A DNA stretch of 64,000 nt, from assembly GCF_001949145.1 (NCBI RefSeq), contig NW_019091363.1, positions 923,871 to 987,870 of the forward strand. The letters run 5' to 3'. Origin of the DNA: Acanthaster planci. Its lineage: Eukaryota > Echinodermata > Asteroidea > Valvatida > Acanthasteridae. Positions 12,341 through 24,200 of the stretch are shown here, in pieces. The notes beneath the pieces are model-generated. The model did no database searches and was not told the origin of the DNA. It saw nothing but the letters and a program-made list of their open reading frames with translations. How positions within the stretch are numbered: the first letter of the stretch is position 1; each line of letters opens with the position of its first letter. Made by a program: the position numbers and the translations under genes.

Positions 12341-12860
12341 TACTACGTCTATGCAAGATGTTGGAGTGGTTGTGCCACGTCAGGAATGGACGTGCAGAAT
12401 TTCACACCAGCGATGGAAAAAAGGTCCTCAAACTCATCATCAGATGTTGCAGAGATATTCTCCATTTCAAGATAGCTGTTTCAAACCAGGGCCCCTTGCA
12501 AACACAGCGTATTTGTTACAAGGTGTGGCGATTTCATCGCAACTCGGCGACGTTTCGATGGAAATGCAGAGCACTTCAACATTCGTGCATAGGAAAGCAT
12601 ACCCTGTGCCTGGAGTTTCCATGATATGCCGAGTGGCGCACACCCACTGTCTGCTGGAAAATGAAACGACGTAATACCTTCCTGTGAGGAGTAACGTGTC
12701 GGTCTAACTGGAGCGTATAATCATGCACAATAGAGTAGAATGGAAACGTGCAATGCGGCACTCCTGAATGCAGTTACGCCGTATCTCAGAGGCACAGCAA
12801 TCAGCAACCCGTCTGTATACACTCCCTTGGGTTGGGCCAACTCTGTCCCAGTTCCTGCGG
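12341..12860. promoter_or_regulatory. CpG-dense unique patch
   Basis: By hand count about 25 CpG dinucleotides fall in roughly 510 bp, well above the surrounding DNA. Three forward or overlapping frames are open here (about 88-107 codons), but none reads like a known protein and they are probably a consequence of fewer stop codons in less AT-rich sequence. It could be an unmethylated regulatory element, a promoter of a non-coding RNA, or an unrecognised exon or transposon fragment. Confidence 0.25.
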
Positions 12861-15164
12861 CACAACCTTTCAAGTATATGTGTAAAATTTCAAGAACGGG
12901 ATTAAGCCCTTTCTGAGCTTGCGTTTGGGGACATGATTACAGGTAGACAAGACATCGGGAGAGCAGGTCACTGATAAAAGCTAATCTTTACATCTTCAGT
13001 GAAGTGTACTCAGGAAGACACAATTGCCACATTGAATAAAATGCCAGCATTTTGGGGGATCTTTGTAAAACTTCAGCAACTACCTTATCGTAGCCTGCTA
13101 ATGCCCCGGAAATAGATTTCTTCTAATAAAGTAGCATTCTTTATGTCAATCTCGACTCTTTGCAACAGACAAACCATGAGATTGGTCACCCCCAAACAGA
13201 AGGTTAATAATAGTTCACCACTGTACATGTAGGAGTTGATTAATAGAGTACCCCTTAGGGAACGTGATGGACAGGATAACAATTCCAGCAGAAATTAAAC
13301 TGTTTTCTGTCAAAACGGAGTTGGTTAACGGAGGTGAATGTGCTCTTTCTAATGGAAAAACCTGTGGAAATAAGGTCATTCTAATAAAGCCTCTATGAAG
13401 CAAATGTAGTACGGGAGATCGAGTTGTGATAGCATGGGACTGCTATTCATTAATTGATTTTCTACTTTGCTGTAGGACTGCCATTCGCCCAGTTGAAAAA
13501 AAACTGTTAAGTTACCTCTCAGACCCTCAGTCAGCTGAATTTCAATCAGGGAGACAAGTGTAGCTAACGGGTGATGGTTTCAAACAACTTGGCAACAGCT
13601 GTGTCTATTTCTTCCAATTTTAAAAATTAATCATTGACATATTGCCTGAAGATAACCTGCTATTTCACTCTCAAAAGTGCTAGGAATAGAAGTTTTTTTT
13701 CAGCCAAAGATTTGCTTGGAATTGTTGAAAGCCTTGAAATCCATTTCAGCACTAAATTGATTCTGCATTACAGGGATAGACTCAAATGAATGTATGGATG
13801 ATTGTAACTGACTTTAAGTTTGACACCCAATTAAGACTAAAAGTTAATTGACTTCAAACTTTAATTTGAATTGAATAATAGCCAATTTCTGTTGTGATTT
13901 GCTAAGACAGCAATTACTTAGTGGAAGCTTGGGTGAAGAAAGCCCACTTTCTTTCCAATCCCAGGCCCTTGTAGGGATGCTGTCTTGTAATTAGCCTCCT
14001 GCAGTGTTTATGATGAACTGTCAGCATCCCCCTCCCGGCCGTTGTTGGTAAAAAAACTATTCTGGCAAATTGAGGATAATTTCAGTAATAATTGGAATTG
14101 CCAGTGATGGAGTTTTCAGTTTGCAGGTGTGTTCAGTCGTGCACCCAAGCGACACTGTGTGTAGTCGAAATGTAAATTTGTGTGTAATGCAGGGTCGTAT
14201 TGCATTCTTTCTGAGGTTGCCAGAAAACGGTTGTGATTTTTAGTGCATGTTCAATAAATGCTATTTCCAGATGGTGCCGACTAGTTTTCATCCTCTTTGT
14301 GATACTTAGTTTGATCATTTACACAGCGTTATTAAGCCTGCCTGTCTGTGCCCTGGCCTGCTGAGCTGTGAGTTTGACTTCTTAACTTGTAGCTTTATAA
14401 TAGCCTGAGGGATATTCATTCAGGATTTGATAATTTCACAAAGCAAGTGCTTGATTCGTATAATCATGGCCAATTTCAAGAAATCCCATGCCTTGTTAAC
14501 CCTGAAAGCATTAATACAAAGTACATGTGTTTCATTGTAATTGTAACGCCCCTGATTTCTTGATGGCTATCCTAGAAACCATCACTTTTCCACTTCCCCA
14601 TTATCTTCTCATTACAGACATCAGGACACGTTCCCCCAGCGCTTGGTCAGAATTTCCAAGCACGCTACGAGCATCCCATATAAAGAGGCGACTCATTAAT
14701 TAGGCCCTTGACAAGCCAAGTGTTTGTCCACGGACACCAAATGCCCTGCTTTATCGCAGCCATAGTATGATCCGTGAGTTGGCCTTGCCTCAAGTGGTCA
14801 GTGACGTATTGATCCGGGTTTAACACCCTCCTCCTTCATGTTTTTCTCTTCGTTTTTCAAGCTTTACTGTCAGTCAACAAAAACATCCTGGACCGTGTCT
14901 GTACTTTATTTTTCTGACTTTGACCATTTGGAGTGTGGGATTTGTACAACCTTTTTTACAGGATGTAGCTTGAGTGATTGTCCCGTGCATCTGCAGTTTG
15001 CACCATTGTTGCTCTGAATACAAATATTCACACTTTGCATTGTGTTGATGCATGTTTAATTACTTGTCTCGATATCCCCTGCAGTGTATGTTGTTTTTCA
15101 CTCTCATGCATATGTAGCACATGCAAGTAGTTCCGTCACTTTAGTTTTCCTTTTCTTGGTATTA
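12861..15164. other. Gene-free stretch, enhancer-like in part
   Basis: No coding region above 65 codons. The part at about 14690-14770 contains ATTAATTAG (14696-14704), two CAAGTG-type boxes and TTTATCGCAGC in non-repetitive sequence, which may be a regulatory element. A TACATGTA octamer is present near 13225. Confidence 0.5.
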
Positions 15165-15386
15165 CTATCCACCCTGAGCTGAAGTGCGCCCTCACTGGCA
15201 AAAGAAAGACAAATAGGTATGAAGTTTTCCAACCGGGTTTGTGCACGCACTCAGCGTGCACACGAAGACAACACATTCCAGAATGAAACTTGCATAAACT
15301 TGTGCACCTATGCGGTGACTTCATACCAAAGGACCGTCATTTCAACTAAAAACACGCCCTCTTTTGTTCCCGTGCGGAGCAAATAG
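15165..15386 (-). mobile_element. Foldback MITE with CTAT...ATAG ends (copy 1)
   Basis: Reverse-complemented, this 222-bp block begins CTATTTGCTCCGCACGGGAA and ends GCACTTCAGCTCAGGG...GGATAG. It matches the element at 61475-61706 at both ends and at internal blocks (CAAAAGAGGGC, CGCATAGGTG against CACATAGGTG, GTCTTTCTTT). Nested perfect inverted repeats sit inside: GGTATGAAGT/ACTTCATACC at 15216-15225 and 15318-15327, and TGTGCACGC/GCGTGCACA at 15240-15248 and 15254-15262. The RNA or single strand would therefore fold into one long stem. It is non-coding. The target duplication is not clear. An interspersed non-autonomous DNA transposon is inferred from two copies. Confidence 0.75.
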
Positions 15387-15482
15387 AATAGTTGGAGGCT
15401 GCAGTGCACAATCTGATTATCAGCAGACTGACTGCAGAAAGGCAGCAAATGTGACTACTGCGCTCATACAGTGCAACAATGG
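15387..15482. other. Short spacer
   Basis: Unique-looking sequence between the foldback element and a homeodomain-site cluster; nothing recognised. Confidence 0.5.
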
Positions 15483-15740
15483 TTAATTGGTCTGTAGGAG
15501 GTCTGTAGCTCATCATTAGAGAGTATTAACTAATCTGCAGATGGCCATGCATGGCAAATTTATCAATAATTGCGTATCATTTATCATCAGGCTCTTCATA
15601 TCAAGGTTTAATTACTTCTGTCATTTTACTGCTTGGCAGTGTGATTATCAGAACCCCCGATTTAAAATAAATCGGCTCATATTGGAATGTACTCTCTTCA
15701 CCTGTGGGCTAATTGAGCTGAGTAAGTAATTACGCACATT
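15483..15740. promoter_or_regulatory. Homeodomain-site cluster with palindromic GCCATGCATGGC
   Basis: TTAATTGG at 15483, CAATAATTG at 15564, TAATTA at 15609, TAATTG at 15710 and TAATTA at 15727 lie within 250 bp, together with a perfect 12-bp palindrome GCCATGCATGGC at 15544-15555. The sequence is non-repetitive. An enhancer or conserved non-coding element is possible; no neighbouring gene is visible to regulate. Confidence 0.25.
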
Positions 15741-17040
15741 ATTAATAACATTGTAGTTGACTCAGTTTGTACCAACCGTTTCCCATTATTAGAATCAAAT
15801 GGTCACAAGAAATAAATTGGATTTAAGTACCACCTAATGGTTTGTGTGATAGTGAATTTGTCATGAGATTTGGGTAGAACCATCTACGTGTAACTTCTTT
15901 GGATTTGTGTGGCTCGTGAGATGAAATGTTTAGCTCAATATTTTAAACAGGGCACTGTGTTTGTCTGTTCATGCTCAGTTTGTCTCTCAGGGAAAATTGA
16001 ATTTGTTCGAGAAGCTCAAGGGATATTTTACGTTCTCCTGAGCACTGAGTCTGCAGAATGCCTAACCTTAGTTTTATGCTTGAGTTTTTCAGTGAAAAAC
16101 ACTTTTTTTAGGAATCTTGAAGAGGAATTCATGAAGAACCTTTGAGCACGTGAAAAATGCAACGAGTGTACCTTTAATTTCTTGTTCAGCAGTGACAGAG
16201 TTTCTAAATGGAATCTCGACTCTGGAACAAAAATGAATTTCACTTCCTCTCAGTCCGAGAAGAAGCCACTTTGATGCCCGAATTCTTATGCAGGCTGCAG
16301 CCAACTCGAGGATCAAATTCCTCTCTGCATGCACACGGACGGATAATTATATCAAACCGAAATTAAAACCATGCTTATCCTTAGCATAATGTGTTGCACA
16401 AGTCACAAAGACAGTATCAAAGTGCCGTTGTTGAAAACCTAATCAAGCGTCACTCACTTTATAGGAGAGGGGAAAAATGAAAAGGCCAGGATCTGGGCCA
16501 TATTATACTCTAACCCTAAACTGCAGATGAGGCTATAGGTTTCCCCCTTGCTGATTGCATTCTGTGCATTTGAAACCAAATTTAGTCCTATGAATTTCCA
16601 GCAAGTGTTAAATCCCCACCAATTGGATGGGTAAATTTGCCGATTGGATTACTGTAAATGGAGATTTGGAGAAAAGGGGCGATGGCTGGTGTGGGTCTCG
16701 ATGAAGGCCATTTTCTGTCTGTCAGCGAGCTCAAGTGCCGATCTTCACTTGTAAGCCCTGACTGGGGAGCTGTGTCACGCGTAGTGTACGCATACATAAA
16801 AGGAGATGGGCAAATTTACATTGCTGATCCAGTGTGCAGTGCCTAGAGCAGGTTACGAGGAGCTTTATTCTGCCAGGAAGTGGATGTCTACCCACCCCGG
16901 CCAAAAAACTTCAGGGTTTTTGAAAGTTTCTCCTTTTTGTTTTTTTCCATCCTCAGCATTATGATCATCACATGTTAATTAATAAATGGAAATTGATTAA
17001 CATATTATTGTCCAATTGTCATCTGCAATAAAAAAAAAAA
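15741..17040. other. Gene-free stretch
   Basis: Several frames of 60-81 codons overlap on both strands between 15.9 and 16.85 kb without any recognisable domain. An A12 run (17029-17040) directly precedes the decayed MITE and may be an insertion-site tract. Confidence 0.5.
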
Positions 17041-17208
17041 CAATTTCATTGAGGTGCTAAGCAGATATTTTTACTCGGCAAATTAATGTGCTAAGTAAAA
17101 TTAGCAGGTACAAATATTTTCTGTGCTTAGCTGGTGAATTCTCATTTGGTCACCATTCTGTGCTTACAGCTTTCACATAGATATTTTGTGCTAACCCTGT
17201 AAGCACAG
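17041..17208 (+). mobile_element. Decayed MITE related to the 7.3-kb element
   Basis: Starts CAATTTCATTGAGGTGCTAAGC, like the CAATTTCATAGAGCTGCTTAAGC arm of the elements at 7313 and 54221. It continues with repeated GTGCTAAG/CTTAGC and GTGCTTAC/GTAAGCAC blocks in both orientations. A matching right end (ATGAAATTGGCC) is absent, so this is a truncated or diverged member of the same superfamily. I know similar 'aatttcat...gcttac...gtaagc' elements as common in echinoderm DNA, but I cannot name the family. Confidence 0.5.
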
Positions 17209-20200
17209 TATCCACTGATACATGATGTCCTCACTTTTATCCTCAAACCAAACATCTGCGCTGTACCCAAACCAACAAAAAAAATAATTTTTCAGTCAAG
17301 CATTGCCTGCAAATGTCTGTCCTGTGCTAAAGTCACATTCGTGTATTTCCAATAATCCCAAATCCGGTGCTGGAAGTAATTTCTCTAATACCATCCCAAC
17401 TTTCAAATAATTGCCATCATGCCACAAAGAATTCAGAAGATGTGTTACAATCAGAAGTCGATTCCCCAGAGGAGGGGGACATGCCTTGGCGAATATCTCC
17501 ACTCTTAAATCACGCCGCTGATGGGAACATATGCAAGCGCAGCTGTAAGAAGGATTAGATGCTTCCCCTGTGGGACGAATGGAGTGTTTCAATCAGCACA
17601 TACAGGACATTATCATCAGGTAAAGTCATCCCCTATCAATCCCGACTCTGGTCTTTTGATTGGAGTTGCTGTCTGTTGCTGTCATCTGCATCATTTAGTT
17701 TGGAGTGACTTAGATAATCTTGTGAATAAGGGGCACACACATGGTGACCAGGTCCCCTCCCTCCCTGATGTTTCTACCACATTCCAGTGAACATGTGAAT
17801 GTGCTTATTACATTCACAGAAGTCTGCCATCTGTGACGATGTGTGAAGAAAAGGGTACCTTTTTTTTTTGTATCCAGAGTAGTCATGTCATTGTTGGGCT
17901 CCGTTGGCTAAAATGAATGTGGTTTGTGATCAGGACAGTTCAACTTGTGGAAGCTCAATTCATGTGTGACCAACTTAAAATGAGACAAGTCGTCAGAATT
18001 ACTCTCCGGAATAAGCCTTGAATAAAAAATCATGCCTGATGCAGGAAAATGCAATTCTACATGGATCACAGCGGGTGGGTAGTTGTACTCTACCACTTGA
18101 TGAATCAGTCAATAGTTGTGCTACAACACACCAATAATTCATGGTCTACAATTTGAAAGATTCTGAATGAAGGGAATGGATGAACAAATACAATGTACAT
18201 GTAGTTCTACATATTTCAACTGGAAAGGTCACCTGTACTTCTTGATGAAAAGATTTCCACCCACATGCTGACTCGTAACATGCACAGTGGAATCCAAGCA
18301 GACACGTTGACTTTTGGTTTAATGTTAAGTATAGCACTGTGGTTGCTTTGTATTGTAAACTGTACTGATGTTGGGTAGCATTTGTGGAGTGTAAAAACCA
18401 TGACTTCTCACTCTGACTCTAAGTGTTTTGAGATAGAGCAGCTGATGAGAGTGATGCCAGACATGTACATGTGAAGGGTCTGATCAAAACACAGAAATGT
18501 ATCATGTGACCACATGGTTTCCTCAGAGGGTCACCATTTGCACCATGCATCATGAATTCTAAACTAGTATAGAGAGTGGATCTTGTGAGGGAGCAGCATG
18601 GGAGCAGCAATATTGTTCATTATTCAACCTGTTAATGGTTTGGCGCTGTGTCGGTGATAAGTGCTTACCTTCCTCTTCTCCAGAAATTCCCCACTGGCAA
18701 AAAATGCTTCCCCCCTTCTCCAGGAAAAAAAACCAACTTGGCAACACCAGTGAGAGAGATATTTCATGTATGATAACTCTAAATTGATCAAACGGCATAA
18801 TAATCACCACCGGGTTCCATTGTAGCCAATCACAGGCATGTGTTATATGCATAGTCATGATCAAGTTTGTTGCAGAGAATTCAGTCTGGCACTGTGGATT
18901 TGAAAAGATGGAGGTGTCTGGTGACAATGCGATGCTCTCAGTGGCTGTCCATTGCAGGAAAGAGTTTGTAAAGAGTTTATCAAATCGCGGAGTCAAGTGA
19001 GTCAGTGAGATTGCCCTGCCCACAGGATGTCCAGGTCCAAAGAAGAATTTCAGATGCTCATTAAACACATGCCCTCCCCCAAAGAGAAACCTGCAAGTGA
19101 TCTAGATACATTTCCCCATTTCAGCCTGATACTTTTCACACCCCGGGACAAACATAAAACTCCAGGTAAGTGAAAACTGGATCTCCACCAGCCATGTATT
19201 GACTCACTCTAGAGCTCTCTGATAAAGCACTTGACCAACACACACTGGAGTTTACAGTTCCCCCTGGAATGAAACTCATCAGCAGAATGCTGTCATTGAA
19301 TAGCAGAGGTATGGTTACTACCAGACCCTAGTGGCTTAAAATTGGAGGAAACAAGATCCGACTTCTCCTCCCCCCCCCAAAAAAAAAGACATAATATTTG
19401 AAATAGCTGCAAGGATATTTGTCAGTGGCTTCTTTGATTTGGGTTTTTTTGGTTTTGTTATTTTAACATTTTTTTTGGAGGGTGTACTTAAATGAACTTG
19501 AAAAACTGTTGCCGGTGGTAAAAAATTGTGTGTGTTAACGTGAGGAGGCTGTTGGTTGTGGCTAATGGAGTACAAAAAGGGTTGAGGCTTATTAAATTGC
19601 ACACGTCAAGAAGAGGTGGCCTTCCAGAAAGATTCCTACATGTGTCTGTCTGTCTACGTGTCTCAGGTATGTGGAAATGCTATTTAGCTCTAAATTTTAG
19701 TACCAAAATTTAGAGGAAACGTCCGATAACATAGCTTAGCATTTCGGCAGAATATGACAAAACAGTAGTTTGTGTTATTTGTCGCGGGGAAACTATTTTT
19801 AGGTGGTCTAAGTGGTGTCTTTCATGATTGGAACCTTTTTGGGGTAACCAGTTTTGCTGTCATTTTCACAAACGTGCAGAACACCTGCTGGGTCTGGGTT
19901 CAACAGCCAGTGAATGCTTTTCAAAACTACAAATGATGACTGGCCATCACATTTTTACTTGCATACTCTTCCAGGAATAGGGAAGATTTCAGAGAGAACG
20001 GTTTTGAAGCTCTTGAAAATGAAGAAAAAAAAAACAAAACAAAAACCCAATCCCCTCCCCCCCAAAAAAGAGTGGAAAAACCTGAGCCAACATGCTGCTC
20101 CCGGCTTATTCCCTGATTTGGTATGTCATAATTTACATGTATATCATGTCGCATGGCATTACAGGGTTTCCCAATTAGATACTGATAGGTATGACGTGAC

Positions 20201-21630
20201 TAGAAAAATTTGACACTTGAAAACTGAAGTACCTGCAGCTAGGGTACACGTGGCCAGCCTTGCCAGCAGTGACTAAAATGAGCTATACTCTCAAAGCAGT
20301 AGCATCTGGAGGGATGGGGTAATTAGGGTGGGGGCACTTACCCTATTCTTACCTCCATACCCTATCTTAGAAAGAATGAAAGAGTAATAAAATGGGAAAA
20401 CGAAAAGAAATTGGGAGGGAATAAAAAGAAAAAAATGGAGGAAAAGACTGAAAATCTCCATTTTCTTTGAAAATGTCTCAGGATTGACCCTTCCTTTTTA
20501 CTGTGGTTTTCACTAATGGTTTATCAGTTGGCTGCTGAGTTCTTTGCCTGCCCCCCAAATCCCCCTTGCAAAAACTCCTAGCCACGCCGATGTCTCAAGG
20601 CACATTTTCTGTTAATTCACTTCACACCAATCTTGCATTTTGATTCTGCAGCTTTCTTCGCTGACAAAACAATTTGAAGGTTAGTAGTCCATGAAAAGTC
20701 CATAAAGATCTCTGCTAATCGCTAAGATTTCCAAGTTTTTTTTTCTTCAATAAAGTGTGAAGTGCTAGCATTATTTGCCAAAATCAGCTGAGATGGTCAG
20801 TAAAATTGGTAAGTTGGTCTGCCTCGCCTTTGAATAGGCAGCGATTAATCTTGTGGCAGGAGTACCTGCATCTTGCCACAGTGCCTATGACATGTGGATG
20901 CAATCAACGGTCCCCTGTCCCCATTAATACCCTAGGGGCTATATAAGATCATGAAGGAGGCGAACACAGGACCACTTACCCATTATGCGTGTGCCACGAT
21001 GTGACTAGAATAAAGTCTCTGGAAGCATATATGTGGATGGGCCCAGCAAATTAATATTTACACATGCAAGGGACCAGCCAGCATAGCACTGGACAGGTCA
21101 CACCTGGAGAGTTGAGGAAGACTTGACAGTCGTCACTTAAGCGTGACTGGGGGGGGGGGAGAGGGGGAGGGAGAGGATGGACGACTACTGGTACACCAAT
21201 ACCCCGAGGATCAATATGCCATGAAGGGGTTTTTCAACTGGCCCAGATTTTTTTAGGAGCCCAACCATCAACTATAATGACAGCTGCTTCCATGGATGGG
21301 GCTGGGCTAAGGCTCTGAATGTCTGTTAGAGCATGGGGGAAGGTTAGAGGGGTTGATGCATGGTGATGATGAAGACGCACTGTTTGTTGATGTCCATGGT
21401 TCAGACTGTAATTTTAATATACATGGCTTAGATCTGTAGTATCACTGAAATGAAATGCTATTTCTGAATTGACGACTTTAAATCAGAATTTGTATCTAGG
21501 AGATTTTGATGTAGACAAATTTGGGCATGGGATCAAAAACTACATGTTTAGGCAGAGTAGCTCTGTGTGCCTGTGATATACATGTACAATGTAGTCTCTT
21601 ATTTGTGCAAGGAAATAATAATAAGAAATA
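17209..21630. other. Gene-free stretch
   Basis: The longest frame is 169 codons on the minus strand (19068-18559). It has no recognisable domain and is treated as chance. Homopolymer junctions occur at 19370-19387 (C9-A9) and 20057-20069 (C7-A6). TACATGTA octamers occur near 18190, 20130 and 21583. A purine tract with G runs is listed separately. Confidence 0.55.
21149..21180 (+). repeat. G-rich purine tract, G-quadruplex-prone
   Basis: Eleven consecutive G residues are followed by A/G blocks containing G5 and two G3 groups, with only purines up to about 21177. This satisfies the usual four-G-tract rule for a quadruplex on the plus strand. It is also a place where assembly and slippage errors are likely. 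Confidence 0.6.
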
Positions 21631-21633
21631 AGA

Positions 21634-21690
21634 AAGTACTGAAGGAAGCCAGGAGTACCGGTACCCAGTACTGGAAGAGAAAGTACTGAA
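21634..21690 (+). repeat. Minisatellite, 47-bp period, entering assembly gap
   Basis: AAGTACTGAA occurs at 21634-21643 and again at 21681-21690, immediately before the N run. The stretch between contains AAGGAAGCCAGGAGTACCGG and CAGTACTGGAAG. The first bases after the gap (CTGAAGGAAGCTAGGAGG at 22346-22363) repeat the same unit. The gap is therefore probably a tandem array that could not be assembled. Confidence 0.75.
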
Positions 21691-22345
21691 NNNNNNNNNN
21701 NNNNNNNNNNNNNNNNNNNNNNNNNNNNNNNNNNNNNNNNNNNNNNNNNNNNNNNNNNNNNNNNNNNNNNNNNNNNNNNNNNNNNNNNNNNNNNNNNNNN
21801 NNNNNNNNNNNNNNNNNNNNNNNNNNNNNNNNNNNNNNNNNNNNNNNNNNNNNNNNNNNNNNNNNNNNNNNNNNNNNNNNNNNNNNNNNNNNNNNNNNNN
21901 NNNNNNNNNNNNNNNNNNNNNNNNNNNNNNNNNNNNNNNNNNNNNNNNNNNNNNNNNNNNNNNNNNNNNNNNNNNNNNNNNNNNNNNNNNNNNNNNNNNN
22001 NNNNNNNNNNNNNNNNNNNNNNNNNNNNNNNNNNNNNNNNNNNNNNNNNNNNNNNNNNNNNNNNNNNNNNNNNNNNNNNNNNNNNNNNNNNNNNNNNNNN
22101 NNNNNNNNNNNNNNNNNNNNNNNNNNNNNNNNNNNNNNNNNNNNNNNNNNNNNNNNNNNNNNNNNNNNNNNNNNNNNNNNNNNNNNNNNNNNNNNNNNNN
22201 NNNNNNNNNNNNNNNNNNNNNNNNNNNNNNNNNNNNNNNNNNNNNNNNNNNNNNNNNNNNNNNNNNNNNNNNNNNNNNNNNNNNNNNNNNNNNNNNNNNN
22301 NNNNNNNNNNNNNNNNNNNNNNNNNNNNNNNNNNNNNNNNNNNNN
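21691..22345. other. Assembly gap (655 N)
   Basis: All bases are N. Both edges carry the same minisatellite unit, so the true content is likely a tandem repeat of unknown length. Confidence 0.98.
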
Positions 22346-22375
22346 CTGAAGGAAGCTAGGAGGGTAAGAAAAGTT
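22346..22375 (+). repeat. Minisatellite remnant on right gap edge
   Basis: CTGAAGGAAGCTAGGAG matches the unit seen left of the gap (CTGAAGGAAGCCAGGAG) with a single difference, then the sequence leaves the repeat. Confidence 0.7.
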
Positions 22376-24200
22376 TTCTGTGATGGGGTCTGGAATGTTC
22401 ACTTAACAAAAACTCTGATATGAGACCGTCTTCATGTTTGCATGAAAGTGTCAGTTGCCATAATCACATTTTCTGTATCAACAATAACACCATAGGAAGC
22501 AGGTGCGGTGTCTCTTAAGTTTCTTCCTGAACCATTATTTTTCTCGGTCAGTCAATGCTGTCCAAACAAAGCTGATAGCCCGAATCAGCATGCTCCACTT
22601 TGCAGCAAATTTGGACAGTATCGTGTCCGGATCATGGCCCACGTATCAGTTTGTCACAGTCACCATTGGAATGTCCGCGGACCTACTTGAAACATTACTT
22701 AAGCCGGTGACTGAAGCAACAGATGTTGTTGCCTGTAATGCTCACTGGACTGTTTTTAGAATACACAAAATCATTAGAAATTACGTGCCTTGCAAGGAAG
22801 TTTGCCGGTCAATTTAGGCTTGTTATCTCAGGAGACCATCATTTGCCACATTAGTGCATGTTGGGAAATCATTATCTGTCAGCAGGCTAATGTTCTGGTA
22901 GGCCCGAGGCTGTCCCCCCCTCCCCCACCTTTGCCTGAAATTTCTTTCAAACTTTTAAAGGGCCCATATCATGACATTGGAGGTTTTTAAAATGAATCCT
23001 TGAAAGGATGTCGAGTCTGGTGACCAATATCCTGTATGTTTATTGTTTAAAAATGACGATATTTAATATTCACCATTTAGTGAAGCTTCTCACAAAACTA
23101 CTAAAATGCGGGGGATTTGGCAATAATACTTGCTTTCAATGGTATCACAGTCACAGTTTGGTATGCATGATAATACATTTATGTACTTGTTTGTAAAGGA
23201 ATTTAAGAAACAACATTTTCATCAAGTAAACTGGCTTTCAGTAGCAGTTTTTTTTTTCAGATTGTCTCCATGGTGTGTAATCTTTTTTTGTATAGAGAGT
23301 TTCAGTATGCATTGCTGTCTGATGGCATATGACTAATAGCTAAAAGCCCTAGTATGCTATTCCTGGCTAATGAAATTGTAGTAGGCAAAGGATTTGTTTT
23401 CGTGTTAAAAACCTTTTCAGTGAATTTTTTGTATTCTGGAAGTACTGGTTAACCATCTGGAAGTACTGGTTATCCCATGGAGAAAGGAAAGCACAGCTGT
23501 ACGTGGTTCATCTGGCATTGCAGAGTGCACGAAGCACCACTGCCTACACTTCGTAATATGGAAAGGATATTGATTTGAGTGTTCAGCAAGGTTGCATATT
23601 CATTTTGTCATCTGACGCCCGCGGTTTGTCCGGAAATGGGATTGTTTTACAATGCAGGATTCCTAGTGACAAAACAACTCAGGAGTGGCCACTTTTTCAC
23701 CATGTTTTGTAATAAGTCTGTGAGCCCTAAACAGAGAGCTCTGCAGCGAGTCCTCTTAAGCAGCCACAATTTTAAGTGTTGCCATTGAATACTTTTTGAG
23801 CAGGGAGTGCCATCAAGTGGTTCTCAAGGCTTTGAGTCTTGAGTATTTACCATTTGAGTTCAAGGTGATTAAACTTTAAAAATCGAGATTGAGGCTTTCC
23901 CCACACCAGTAGATCTGCTATATCTGAGTCATATCACTGACAGAGTGGTACTCAAATGATATACTCAGGTTTGATGAGTATGGGGTACAACACTTATGAA
24001 GAGTTGATGAAATATGTGTAGTTTTTCAATAATTCTGTAATAATTTCGTTGTCTCCACTGAGTTCGTGTCAGAAGTACAAACAGTGATCTAATTTTCAAT
24101 GGGTAATAAGAACAGCAAAACACATGTCTTAGAGGGATGCGGTTCAGAATTTAAATGATCTTGTCCATCGAAGCAAACATCCCCTTTGCTCACTGTGGCC
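22376..24200. other. Gene-free stretch with a small tandem duplication
   Basis: No exon recognised; a 104-codon frame at 22503-22817 has no protein-like pattern. Two 21-bp tandem copies of TCTGGAAGTACTGGTTAnCC lie at 23435-23476 and resemble the AGTACTGG motif of the gap minisatellite. Confidence 0.55.

Noticed and set aside
18559-19068. 169-codon minus-strand open frame
   Set aside because: No domain-like pattern and no supporting signals.
21599-22402. Long minus-strand open frame across the gap
   Set aside because: Open only because N codons do not read as stops; it is an artefact of the assembly gap.
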